From JASFQI01 sp050115555 (GTDB taxonomy: Bacteria; Desulfobacterota; DSM-4660; Desulfatiglandales; HGW-15): a stretch of DNA of 7,115 nt. Position numbers and translations under genes: made by a program. Below the pieces are notes generated by a model that made no database searches, was not told the origin of the DNA, and saw only the letters and a list, made by a program, of their open reading frames with translations. How positions within the stretch are numbered: the first letter of the stretch is position 1; every line of letters starts with the position of its first letter. The stretch covers positions 1-7,115 of the forward strand of contig JASFQI010000257.1 of the NCBI GenBank assembly GCA_050115555.1, read 5' to 3'. Shown piece by piece: positions 1 to 6,207 of the stretch.

Positions 1-92
1 GTATTCCCTTTCAGGGCCATATCGAACGCATCGACGGTCTGCCCCTGACCGCGGATCACATCAGGAGGACGTTCCATGAGCGAAATGCGTAA
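1..92 (+). CDS. 2-oxoacid:ferredoxin oxidoreductase alpha subunit, C-terminal end (partial)
   Basis: This is the tail of a gene that begins before the window. The frame starting at base 3 reads about 29 codons and stops at TAA 90-92. The visible peptide contains GHIERIDGLPLTADHIRR. This resembles the end of KorA/PorA-type alpha subunits, where a 'DGRPL/Ft...EI' segment closes the protein. The strongest support is context: the beta-subunit gene starts inside this frame at 76, giving a 17-base overlap typical of coupled subunit genes. The other two forward frames stop earlier or give unlikely peptides. The substrate class (2-oxoglutarate, pyruvate, branched-chain or aryl 2-oxoacid) cannot be read from so short a piece. 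Confidence 0.72.
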   Translation, partial: IPFQGHIERIDGLPLTADHIRRTFHERNA

Positions 93-954
93 GTACACGA
101 GCCAGGCCGAGAATCAGTGGTGTCCGGGGTGTCCGAACTTCAGCATCCTGGAGGCGTACAAGAAGGCCTTCGTGGAGATGGACCTGCCTCCGCACCGGAT
201 CTGCATGGTATCCGGCATCGGCCAGGCGGCGAAGCTTCCTCACTACCTCCGATGCAACTTCTTCAACGGCCTGCACGGCCGGGCCCTGCCTGTGGCCGTG
301 GGCGTGAAGACCGCCAACCCCGAGTTGACCACTATTGTGTCCACTGGGGACGGGGATGCTTACGGCGAGGGAGGAAACCATTTCCTTCACACGCTGCGGC
401 GGAACCCGGACATCACCGTGGTGGTTCACAACAACGAGATCTACGCCCTGACCAAGGGGCAGGCCTCACCCACGACCCCGGCCGGAGAGAAGCGCACCCT
501 CCAGGTCCGCGGGGTGGAAGAGGCCCCGCTCGACATGCCGGCGGTGGCTGTCCTTCACCACTGCACTTTTGTAGCGCGCGGGTTCGCCGGGGAGGTGGAT
601 CACCTCAAGGACCTGCTCGTAGCCGCCCTGAAACATCCGGGCCTGGCCGTGGTGGACGTGATTCAGCCGTGCATCACGTGGGGAACCCGTCCGGTGACCT
701 GGTATCGGGACCGGGTCCGTAAGCTGGGCGACGAGCACGATCCGGCGGATTGGGAGGCCGCCTTGAGGCAGGCCCTGAGAAAGGAGGAGGAGTACCCCAT
801 CGGGATCCTCTATCAGAGCGAACCCCTGCCCGTCTTCGGTCACGGGTTCCGGGAGTCCGTCGTGGACGGCCCCCTCTATCGGGCCATGCCGACGGACCGG
901 TCCGGGCTCGAAGAGATCCTGGCCTCGTTCCGTCCCTCAGGGGTCTCGGCCTGA
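76..954 (+). CDS. 2-oxoacid:ferredoxin oxidoreductase beta subunit (ThDP-binding)
   Basis: This 292-residue cytoplasmic subunit holds thiamine diphosphate and, in this family, one [4Fe-4S] cluster. With the alpha subunit it decarboxylates a 2-oxoacid, transfers the acyl group to CoA and reduces ferredoxin. Visible motifs are WCPGC (C16 and C19), SGIGQAAK (46-53), LHGRALPVA (66-74), the ThDP/Mg motif GDGDAYGEGGNHF (91-103) ending near N119-N120, LTKGQASPTT (125-134) and IQPCITWG (196-203, C199). The length suits the two-subunit form. AGGAGG at 63-68 lies 7 bases before ATG 76 and sets the start, which lies inside the upstream alpha gene. One oddity: the cysteine that follows 'SGIG' in well-studied homologues is Gln50 here, and Cys43 or Cys60 may serve instead. 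KorB-like 2-oxoglutarate or a related 2-oxoacid is the likely substrate class, but I cannot assign it. Confidence 0.93.
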   Translation: MSEMRKYTSQAENQWCPGCPNFSILEAYKKAFVEMDLPPHRICMVSGIGQAAKLPHYLRCNFFNGLHGRALPVAVGVKTANPELTTIVSTGDGDAYGEGGNHFLHTLRRNPDITVVVHNNEIYALTKGQASPTTPAGEKRTLQVRGVEEAPLDMPAVAVLHHCTFVARGFAGEVDHLKDLLVAALKHPGLAVVDVIQPCITWGTRPVTWYRDRVRKLGDEHDPADWEAALRQALRKEEEYPIGILYQSEPLPVFGHGFRESVVDGPLYRAMPTDRSGLEEILASFRPSGVSA

Positions 955-957
955 GAA

Positions 958-1128
958 TCAGGAAGAATCCTCGTCCTCTGGAATCTCCGTGCCCCGGGCG
1001 TCGTTGCAGGGTTCATCCTCATTTTCGGCCCGCTGATGCTCCGGGTCCGGGGCGGTCGTGCAGTCTGGAAGCGGAAATTCTTCCTTTTTTTTTGTTTTGC
1101 CTGGTTTCTTTTTCAATTCTTCTTTCAT
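958..1128 (-). CDS. Possible small Lys/Glu-rich protein, unknown function (56 aa)
   Basis: I do not recognise this gene. Starting at ATG 1128 it encodes 56 residues. The N-terminal third is strongly basic (MKEELKKKPGKTKKKEE). The C-terminal half is acidic and contains two cysteines (C23 and C41) and the ending EIPEDEDSS. No signal peptide or membrane segment is visible. The support is a strong ribosome site, GGAGG about 10 bases upstream of this ATG on the minus strand, and a stop only 3 bp beyond the convergent beta-subunit gene. An in-frame GTG at 1173 would add 15 residues but overlaps that ribosome site, so I prefer 1128. The Lys codons include a run of nine A (1085-1093 on the plus strand), which is prone to slippage. 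The composition could also arise by chance in an A-rich spacer, so this is tentative. Confidence 0.42.
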   Translation of the reverse strand: MKEELKKKPGKTKKKEEFPLPDCTTAPDPEHQRAENEDEPCNDARGTEIPEDEDSS

Positions 1129-1195
1129 TTTGTGTTTCCCTCCTGCTCCGTGGCGCATCTGGCAGTCGGTCACCGATAGGTACTGGTCCGTTCTC

Positions 1196-1247
1196 GCGAT
1201 CCCAACGGGCGGTGGCGAGCATCCGCCGCCCCGGAAGATCGGATCGC
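1196..1247. repeat. Strong inverted repeat / candidate structured RNA between sodB and the small ORF
   Basis: The outer arms GCGATCC (1196-1202) and GGATCGC (1241-1247) are perfect complements. Nested inside, GGTGGCG (1211-1217) pairs with CGCCGCC (1224-1230) through one G-U wobble, leaving a 6-base loop. An asymmetric internal bulge separates the two stems. It lies about 50 bp beyond the sodB stop and about 70 bp before the small ORF start. No T-tract follows on either strand, so it is not a standard intrinsic terminator. It could protect the 3' end of the sodB transcript, be leader structure of the small gene, or be a binding site. Its function is unknown. Confidence 0.5.
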
Positions 1248-1296
1248 CACCGTCAAATCATCCCCGCTGCCAGGGCATCGGTCGTCTCTCCGGGGG

Positions 1297-1890
1297 CTAA
1301 GGGAGATTCGAATCGACAAAATCCCAGTTGATGAGATTCCCGATAAACGCATCAAGGTAGTCGCCGCGCCGATTCTGGTAATCGAGGTAGTAGGCATGCT
1401 CCCACACGTCGACGGTCAGCAGGGGATTCAGGCCCTGGACGATGGGCGTCTCCGCGTTTGACGTCTTGATGACGTCCAGAGTGTCCTTCCGGAGAACGAG
1501 CCACACCCAGCCGCTCCCGAACTGGGCCAGGCCGGCAGTCTTCAGGGCCTCGACAAAGCGTTCGTAGCCCCCCAGGTCGGAATTGATCTTCTCTGCCACC
1601 CGTCCTGTGGGCTTTCCTCCTCCCTGAGGTGTCATGGATTGCCAGTAGAAGGTGTGATTCCACACCTGAGCAGCATTGTTAAAAATCCCGATTCTGTCGG
1701 CGTTGTTTGCCGATTCTCTGACGATATCCGGTAGACTCTTTCCGGCCAAGTCGGTTCCCTCGATGAGCTTGTTCAGGTTTGTAACGTAGGCTTGGTGGTG
1801 TTTCTCATGGTGAAACTCCAATGTGCGCGGGCTGATGTGTGGAGCAAGATCATCCTTCGAGAAAGGAAGCACGGGCAGCGTGACGGCCAT
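1297..1890 (-). CDS. sodB: Superoxide dismutase, Fe type
   Basis: This complete 197-residue cytoplasmic enzyme converts superoxide to oxygen and hydrogen peroxide. The four metal ligands are all present: H27 in LEFHHEKHH, H79 in AAQVWNHTFYW, and D161 and H165 in DVWEHAYYLDY. The second-sphere glutamine sits in the N-terminal AAQVWNH motif (Q75). The later position, where Mn enzymes carry their Gln, reads TSNAETP. That pattern is typical of the iron-using SodB group rather than MnSOD. The protein begins LPVLPFSKDDLAPHIS, very like E. coli SodB, and has no export signal. GGAGGG lies 6 bases before ATG 1890. The stop of the lapA-like gene is 15 bp upstream, so the two are probably co-transcribed. 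In an anaerobe this would guard oxygen-sensitive iron-sulfur enzymes such as the oxidoreductase encoded next to it; that role is inference. Confidence 0.96.
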   Translation of the reverse strand: MAVTLPVLPFSKDDLAPHISPRTLEFHHEKHHQAYVTNLNKLIEGTDLAGKSLPDIVRESANNADRIGIFNNAAQVWNHTFYWQSMTPQGGGKPTGRVAEKINSDLGGYERFVEALKTAGLAQFGSGWVWLVLRKDTLDVIKTSNAETPIVQGLNPLLTVDVWEHAYYLDYQNRRGDYLDAFIGNLINWDFVDSNLP

Positions 1891-1905
1891 GGTTTGCCCT
1901 CCGTT

Positions 1906-2118
1906 TTAAGGTTTGGATTGCCTGTGGCTCCTCGCGAGGAGCGCGATCAACAGACCCAGAATGAGACCCCCTGCGGTCGTCAGGAACAGTAGGAGAATCG
2001 CCGGCACCTCTCCCCTGAACCAGAGAAAACGCACCGAAACGGGCGCTGTGTTCTGAACGACAAGAAGCATCAAGGCGAGGGTGAGCGTCAGGACGAGCAA
2101 AAGGCGTATTTTTTTCAC
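1906..2118 (-). CDS. LapA-domain (DUF1049-like) small inner-membrane protein
   Basis: This 70-residue membrane protein has two hydrophobic helices (about residues 4-21 and 38-62). The short loop between them carries the typical pattern VQNTAPVSVRFLWF, followed by EVPAILLL and a glycine-rich second helix (GGLILGLLIALLA). The tail RSHRQSKP is basic and probably cytoplasmic. Members of the LapA/YciS group assist lipopolysaccharide assembly in enterobacteria. For this single short protein I infer only an envelope role. It starts with GTG at 2118, preceded by AGGAGG about 11 bases upstream; no better in-frame start is present. Its TAA is 15 bp from the sodB start and its own start is 53 bp from the end of the acetyltransferase gene, which suggests one transcript. 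Confidence 0.8.
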   Translation of the reverse strand: MKKIRLLLVLTLTLALMLLVVQNTAPVSVRFLWFRGEVPAILLLFLTTAGGLILGLLIALLARSHRQSKP

Positions 2119-2139
2119 GGCAGAAGCGACCTCCTCAGC

Positions 2140-2160
2140 GGGTGCGGCGCAGCCGCGTCC
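2140..2160. repeat. GC-rich hairpin between the acetyltransferase and lapA-like genes
   Basis: GCGGC (2144-2148) and GCCGC (2152-2156) form a perfect 5-bp stem around a 3-base loop. The stem can extend outward through two G-T wobbles to two further G-C pairs. It fills much of the 53-bp spacer. No T-run follows on the minus strand, so it would at most weaken or process the transcript. It could also be chance in GC-rich DNA. Confidence 0.3.
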
Positions 2161-2171
2161 CCCGCGTGCAT

Positions 2172-2687
2172 CTATTGGCCATTTGCCTGGAATCCTTCGT
2201 GGAATGCGACCTGACCGCGCGGAACGCGGCCGTCAAACGAAAGCGCGAAAAAGGCCTCCTGTGGAACGCCCTCGTGGCCGAGTCCAGCAACATTCTCAAA
2301 TCCGAATTTCCGGTAGTACTGCGGATGCCCGACGAGACAGCAGCCTTTCGCGTCCAGGTCTTTCAACCGTGACAATCCTTTCTGTATCAGGGCCTTGCCA
2401 ATCCCCTTCCGCTGGTACTCCGGTAACACGGAAACAGGCCCGAGTCCGTACCAGTGCATGGTGCCGTCCGATACGGTCACGGGGGAGAATGCGATATGCC
2501 CGACCACACGGCCGTCGACTTCTGCGACCAGGGACAGGGTCAGGGCTTTCGCGGCACGTAGTGCCTCGATGATGAATTGCTCCGTGTGGTTGCTGATCTC
2601 CAACGTCTCGAACGCCGCCACGGTCACCTCTGTGACGGGGTTGACGTCGGCGTCCGTCTCGTTTCTGATTTTCATCTCAGGGTTCAT
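2172..2687 (-). CDS. GNAT-family N-acetyltransferase, YhbS-like
   Basis: This 171-residue protein is predicted to transfer an acetyl group from acetyl-CoA to an unidentified small molecule or protein amine. The start MKIRNETDADVNPVTEVTVAAF is the usual first strand and helix. Residues 52-67 hold the strands around AEVDGRVVGHIAF. Motif A is at about 84-102, with the acetyl-CoA pyrophosphate-binding loop QRKGIGKAL. GHPQYYRKFGF (120-130) is the characteristic C-terminal 'YYxxFGF' signature of the COG3153/YhbS group. Length is normal for the family. The start at 2687 has AGGAGG (2700-2705) 12 bases upstream, a rather long spacing; Met5 is the only other nearby ATG and is less well placed. The GH13 stop is 67 bp upstream. 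The substrate is unknown, and its neighbours do not suggest one. Confidence 0.88.
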   Translation of the reverse strand: MNPEMKIRNETDADVNPVTEVTVAAFETLEISNHTEQFIIEALRAAKALTLSLVAEVDGRVVGHIAFSPVTVSDGTMHWYGLGPVSVLPEYQRKGIGKALIQKGLSRLKDLDAKGCCLVGHPQYYRKFGFENVAGLGHEGVPQEAFFALSFDGRVPRGQVAFHEGFQANGQ

Positions 2688-2717
2688 GAAAGACGCATTC
2701 CTCCTTCAGGCCGGTGT

Positions 2718-2750
2718 GGCGCTCAGCGGCCTGAGGGCAGTTGAGGCGCC
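2718..2750. terminator. Hairpin between GH13 and acetyltransferase genes, possible weak terminator
   Basis: GGCGC-TCA (2718-2725) pairs with TGAGGCGCC (2742-2750) with one bulged base. A competing inner stem is TCAG (2723-2726) with CTGA (2731-2734) around CGGC. It sits in the 67-bp gap just after the GH13 stop. No U-tract follows on the minus strand, so intrinsic termination would be weak. It may be a processing or stability element instead. Confidence 0.25.
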
Positions 2751-2754
2751 GAGG

Positions 2755-4554
2755 TCAGCTCATGTTTTCTTGTGAGAGAATAAGTGCGCTATAGGGTGCG
2801 ATACTGATTTCGGCCTGCGCCGGGAAACCGTCCTTGTCGGGTGCCTCTGTGTGGATCACGGCGTTGCCGAAGTCCTCGAAGTCCGAGTCGTAGTACCGGC
2901 TATCGCTGTTGAATAGCACAGTCCACTCACAGGCATCAGGTAAGGGAATGATACACCTTTTGCAGGGTCGAGAGGAAAAATTCGCCAGGACGACGACGCT
3001 GTCATGCGGCCCTCCTGAATCCCATCGATGATAGGCCATCGTTTTGTCATCGTGGTTCATGTGATACACATTCACCCCTTGCCCGGTAAGCCCCTTTGTC
3101 TTACCGCCACGATTCAGACGAAGCGAGATCAAATCCTTGTAAAGCTGGAGGATCCCTGCGAAACGATCCTTTTTCTTCCAGTCGATGGAATCTTGATCGT
3201 GAAACCAGTCGTCTTCAAGAAACTCCTGGCCCTGGAAGATCATCGGAACACCCGGTGCCGTGAAGACGAGCACGGCACCCAGTGCGGACTTCTTTTTCGC
3301 TGCCCATGAGGAGGCTTTTCCAGGATCGACCTCTTCGGCGATGCGCGCTTTTCCGTTCGACACTTCATCGTGCGATTCCGTATAGATGACCCGCTCAAAG
3401 GCATTCAGATAGTAGCGATGCAGAATGGCGTTACGGACGGCGTCCATATCCCGGGATGCATCCTCGGCTCCGATCAGCGCTGCCCGGACAGCATGCACAA
3501 AAGGGGCGGCCCACTGCGTGCTGAACCCGGCTCCTCCATCTTTCGGATCCCTGGTCAGATACGGGTTGTTCTGAAGGTCTTCGGCGATGGTGAAAGCTCG
3601 GGGCTTGTATATTCTGATCTCCTCGTTTACCCACTGCATCAGGGTCCAGCCATCGGGAAGGTCGCTCTCCGAATGATCGTTCCGTCCGTGCACATTGCGG
3701 ATGAAGGCGGTCATATCCCAGCGCAGGCCGTCCACGCCGTACTCTTGAAACCACATCAGGGCGTTGTCCCGAATATACTCCCTGACTTCCTTGCGCCCGT
3801 AATCCGGTCGCGTCTCCCCCCACGGTGTCGCTGCGCGCCAGTCATTGTAGAAGTAGATCCCGCCCTTGTCGTTTTCGCTCCAGCCGTCGAACTGCCACAG
3901 GTCCAGATCGGTCGGACCGAAGTGGTTGTATACGACGTCTACAATGACCGCGATTCCAAGCCGGTGGGCCTCATCGACAAACTCCTTGAAGGTGCGTGGA
4001 GTGGCATACTCGTTTTCCACTGCAAAGATGTTGGATGGATTGTAGCCCCAGGAATATCCACCGGCAAACTCGGCCAGCGGCATCAACTCCACTGCATTGA
4101 TTCCCAGCTCCTTGAGATAGGTGAGCCGATCGATGGCTCCTTCAAGGTCGCCTGGACCGGGCTCTGCGCCCTGCTTGCCAAACGTCCCGATGTGAAGCTC
4201 ATAGATCACCATTTCATCGAGTGCGGGAGGGTGGAACTCCTCTCCCTTTTTCGTGTCAAAGGGTCTTGTAATGATCGAATTGCCTGCTGAGCTGGTGACC
4301 CGGCGTGCATAGGGGTCGATTCGGAGGTATTCCTTCCCTGCGTGAACGATTCGGTATCGGTACTCGTCGCCTTGCTTTGCTTCGGGCACATCCATGGACC
4401 ACCAGCCATCCGGTTTCCTGTTCATCCGGTCTGCTGTTTTGTTCCATTCATTGAACGTCCCGACGACAAAGACCTCATCGGCATGGGGTGCCCAAACAGT
4501 AAAATGGACTCTTTTCTCATATATTTCAGCACCTTTATGTGCAGAATTTTTCAT
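2755..4554 (-). CDS. GH13 alpha-amylase family enzyme with CBM48 domain (glucan branching / TreZ-like)
   Basis: With the start at ATG 4554 this is a 599-residue, apparently cytoplasmic enzyme acting on alpha-1,4/1,6-glucan. A CBM48-type beta-sandwich (about 15-95, VHFTVWAPHADEVFVVG and FNEW) precedes the GH13 barrel. The conserved regions are visible: DVVYNHF (206-212), GVDGLRWD with nucleophile D280, FTIAED with acid/base E325, and ESHDE with transition-state D396. A beta-rich C-terminal domain (from about 480) ends APYSALIL. The SHDE form of region IV is that of branching enzymes. DVVYNHFGP, YELHIGTF and TPWG recall maltooligosyltrehalose trehalohydrolases. The exact reaction, branching or hydrolysis, is therefore open. 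A GTG at 4623 would add 23 residues but has no ribosome site and overlaps a different remnant frame. A G-run about 10 bases before 4554 is modest support for the shorter form. Confidence 0.87.
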   Translation of the reverse strand: MKNSAHKGAEIYEKRVHFTVWAPHADEVFVVGTFNEWNKTADRMNRKPDGWWSMDVPEAKQGDEYRYRIVHAGKEYLRIDPYARRVTSSAGNSIITRPFDTKKGEEFHPPALDEMVIYELHIGTFGKQGAEPGPGDLEGAIDRLTYLKELGINAVELMPLAEFAGGYSWGYNPSNIFAVENEYATPRTFKEFVDEAHRLGIAVIVDVVYNHFGPTDLDLWQFDGWSENDKGGIYFYNDWRAATPWGETRPDYGRKEVREYIRDNALMWFQEYGVDGLRWDMTAFIRNVHGRNDHSESDLPDGWTLMQWVNEEIRIYKPRAFTIAEDLQNNPYLTRDPKDGGAGFSTQWAAPFVHAVRAALIGAEDASRDMDAVRNAILHRYYLNAFERVIYTESHDEVSNGKARIAEEVDPGKASSWAAKKKSALGAVLVFTAPGVPMIFQGQEFLEDDWFHDQDSIDWKKKDRFAGILQLYKDLISLRLNRGGKTKGLTGQGVNVYHMNHDDKTMAYHRWDSGGPHDSVVVLANFSSRPCKRCIIPLPDACEWTVLFNSDSRYYDSDFEDFGNAVIHTEAPDKDGFPAQAEISIAPYSALILSQENMS

Positions 4555-4866
4555 CTCTATTTGCCCCCCAGAGACCGGGCAGGGCAGGGGCTTTTCATCC
4601 CCTTCCTGTTTCGGGTGTACCACGAATACCGTGCGTACGCCGGCACGTAAGGGTTTGCATCGGCCTTGATCTCGATATCCCTTCCAATGCCCATGGCGTG
4701 GACCTTGATGACCTCATAACCCTTCCGCTTTCCCGAGAAGGCGGCATTTTCAATCGGTTCGTTTGTTCAGACCGCTTGTTTTCGGTTTCGTGATTCTTCA
4801 TGACATTGCGGATCAGGTTCTCGTGCATCCCCACTGTGGAATCCTAGTGACGGGTGTTCCTTGCCT
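4555..4866. other. Gene-poor spacer between GH13 and the LuxR-type gene
   Basis: No intact gene is supported in these 312 bases. The left two thirds hold the reverse-transcriptase-like remnant. A second minus-strand open frame (4595-4834) starts at a GTG, has no convincing ribosome site and yields a low-complexity Arg/Ser/Thr-rich peptide. It runs across the remnant in another frame, so I treat it as non-coding. I see no clear terminator after the LuxR-type gene and no convincing sigma-70 promoter for the GH13 gene, although one could be hidden here. Confidence 0.5.
4557..4766 (-). pseudogene. Remnant of a group II intron-type reverse transcriptase C-terminus
   Basis: One minus-strand frame is open from a TGA at 4767-4769 to a TAG at 4557-4559, with no proper start and no upstream continuation. 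It reads KGYEVIKVHAMGIG, then RDIEIKADANPYVPAY, then RYSWYTRNRKG. The segment IxIKADANPYxPxY matches the conserved tail 'RHVKIKADANPYDPxxExYF' found after the maturase region of group II intron-encoded reverse transcriptases. There that tail is often followed by an HNH endonuclease. Here the polymerase motifs, the maturase domain and any HNH zinc ligands are absent, and the frame ends just before the GH13 start. It is therefore best read as a decayed fragment of an old insertion. The identification rests on one short motif and my memory of the family. No intron RNA domain V/VI was recognised. Confidence 0.4.
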
Positions 4867-6048
4867 TCACAATCTCTCGCGGAGGGTTCGAGAAGCCCTG
4901 AGCCCTGGCTGGCCCAGGGTCAACACCTTGTGAATCAAACCGGTCCTGTTTTTGACTTGGACCTTTTCATGGATGCTCCTCAAATGATTCTTTACCGTCC
5001 CCTCGCTGATAAAGAGTCGGTCCGCAATCTCGGCATTCCTGTGGCCCCTGAAGATATAGGACACGATCTCGGCTTCACGCTTTGTGAGATGAAGACCTCT
5101 CCTCATCACATCTTCATCGACGCCGGGGTGTGCGGGCAGGACCTCCATGGTCACGAGAAAAAGGGGACGGCTGAAATCGGTCAGGGTCTCGTCGGTGAGC
5201 CTCGACCGAAACCGGCATCTCTCGGAATCAGAGACCCACAACACCCGTTCCTTCACAGGAATGGGTCCCAGGTCCTCTCCCCCACCTGTCTCGTCATGCC
5301 GCTTCACGGCATCGCAGTCCTTCAGAACGGGCCACGGGAGGGCCGAATCCACACGACGATGCCGCCCCTCTGACACGGGTTCCATTTTGATGCCGGTACA
5401 GATCTCTACGGCCTTCCGGTTGATGAAGAGCACTCGTTTGTCCAGGTCCAACACCGCGATCCCAATGTCCGTGCTGTCGAGGATCATTTGAAAAAAGCTT
5501 CCTTTTCTCCTGATCTTTTCGACCACTTGAATGCGTTCAAACGCCGTGGACAAGTGGGAGGAAACCATGTCACCGGCGGCGAGGTCCTCTTTTCCGAAAC
5601 GTATATCCCTGGACCTGTGGGTGCAGATCACGGATGTGAGCGCATCCTGGACGTGAATGTACACGACCATCTGTCGCCGAATTCTCTGCGGCCGAATGAA
5701 GTCGTTGAAGTACTCGGTCTTTTTGAACTCTTTGTAAGGCACCACCTGTTCCATGGAAAGGGCGGTCCCTCGGAACGACCCCATGTTGATGGGGTCGAAG
5801 GGGTTCAACCTGTGGTAGTAGTCGCTGTACATCGGGAAGAAGTGCTTGGGCACGTTCACTTCAAGGAGACTGGAGATGCTGAAATCCGGATTGATGAGCC
5901 AGAAAATCGTGCTGTCCGAACGGAAAATCCGGCGGATGAGGCTGAGCGTGCCTGCTCGCAGGGATTCGACATCCTGAGCCGCCCCTGCAATGCGGGCGAA
6001 CTCCATCAATTTCGGAACGCGGTCTGACGGAAAGGGAGAGGCGGCCAT
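4867..6048 (-). CDS. LuxR-family transcriptional regulator with GAF-like and PAS-like sensor regions
   Basis: This 393-residue predicted DNA-binding regulator has a clear C-terminal LuxR/GerE helix-turn-helix at 321-376. It starts LTKREAEIVSYIFRGHRNAEIA, with the recognition helix in ISEGTVKNHLRSIHEKV. Residues 1-175 look like a GAF-type or autoinducer-domain-like sensor, including YYHRLNPFDP (77-86). Residues 185-300 resemble a PAS fold (FFQMILDSTDIGIAVLDLDKRVLFINRKA). There is no receiver domain and no membrane helix, so it probably senses a small cytoplasmic ligand, whose identity is unknown. The start at 6048 has a purine-rich GGGGAAGGAA directly upstream; the next ATG (Met15) has none. 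A TTGATT-16-TATAAT promoter lies upstream, giving a leader of about 46 bases. The gene is divergent from the ThDP enzyme, the usual arrangement of a local regulator and its target. The unusually charged stretch at 226-285 may be a linker. Confidence 0.9.
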   Translation of the reverse strand: MAASPFPSDRVPKLMEFARIAGAAQDVESLRAGTLSLIRRIFRSDSTIFWLINPDFSISSLLEVNVPKHFFPMYSDYYHRLNPFDPINMGSFRGTALSMEQVVPYKEFKKTEYFNDFIRPQRIRRQMVVYIHVQDALTSVICTHRSRDIRFGKEDLAAGDMVSSHLSTAFERIQVVEKIRRKGSFFQMILDSTDIGIAVLDLDKRVLFINRKAVEICTGIKMEPVSEGRHRRVDSALPWPVLKDCDAVKRHDETGGGEDLGPIPVKERVLWVSDSERCRFRSRLTDETLTDFSRPLFLVTMEVLPAHPGVDEDVMRRGLHLTKREAEIVSYIFRGHRNAEIADRLFISEGTVKNHLRSIHEKVQVKNRTGLIHKVLTLGQPGLRASRTLRERL

Positions 6049-6100
6049 TTCCTTCCCCAGACGTTTGTTGGGAGGGATTTCAGGAACGATTCTTCAATAA

Positions 6101-6128
6101 ATTATACCGGCGCGGTCCTTAAAATCAA
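6101..6128 (-). promoter_or_regulatory. Sigma-70-type promoter for the LuxR-family gene
   Basis: On the minus strand, TTGATT (6123-6128) and a perfect TATAAT (6101-6106) are separated by 16 bp. Transcription would begin near 6094, about 46 bases before the start codon at 6048. The surrounding DNA is AT-rich relative to the window. The -10 match is exact and the -35 matches at four of six positions. Confidence 0.6.
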
Positions 6129-6150
6129 GGAAAGCCGCCTCCCGATCCAC

Positions 6151-6184
6151 GGGATTCGATGAAGCTGGAGATATTCGAATTCCC
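6151..6184. promoter_or_regulatory. Imperfect inverted repeat, candidate operator between divergent promoters
   Basis: GGGATTCGA (6151-6159) is mirrored by TCGAAT-T-CCC (6175-6184), complementary except for one extra T, with a 15-bp spacer. The right arm also holds the 8-bp palindrome ATTCGAAT (6173-6180). It sits between the LuxR-gene -35 and the putative promoter of the ThDP gene. That is where a dimeric LuxR-type protein controlling both directions would bind. Assignment to this regulator is inference. Confidence 0.4.
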
Positions 6185-6207
6185 TCAAAAATGTTACTTT
6201 CGTGATA

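Noticed and set aside
1085..1125. T-rich tract considered as a bidirectional terminator for the converging genes
   Set aside because: No GC-rich hairpin precedes it on the plus strand, and on the minus strand it encodes the Lys-rich start of the small ORF.
750..1331. 193-codon plus-strand frame crossing the end of the beta subunit into the spacer
   Set aside because: It is Arg/Ser/Pro-rich, out of frame with the beta subunit, has no ribosome site or domain, and runs over the spacer by chance.
2685..2699. Four-codon leader ORF overlapping the acetyltransferase start (ATG...TGA overlapping ATG)
   Set aside because: Its ATG is only about 1 base from the Shine-Dalgarno sequence, too close for initiation, so translational coupling is not credible.
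3370..4290. Long open frame (306 codons) on the plus strand opposite the GH13 gene
   Set aside because: It is fully antisense to a gene with complete catalytic motifs, shows no recognisable domain, and is explained by codon bias on the other strand.
4555..4623. N-terminal extension of the GH13 protein starting at GTG 4623
   Set aside because: No ribosome site upstream of 4623; the extra 23 residues are not CBM48-like, and the DNA shows a different conserved frame there.
4595..4834. 79-codon minus-strand frame in the spacer between the GH13 and LuxR-type genes
   Set aside because: No good ribosome site, a biased Arg/Ser/Thr-rich peptide, and overlap with the reverse-transcriptase-like remnant in a different frame.
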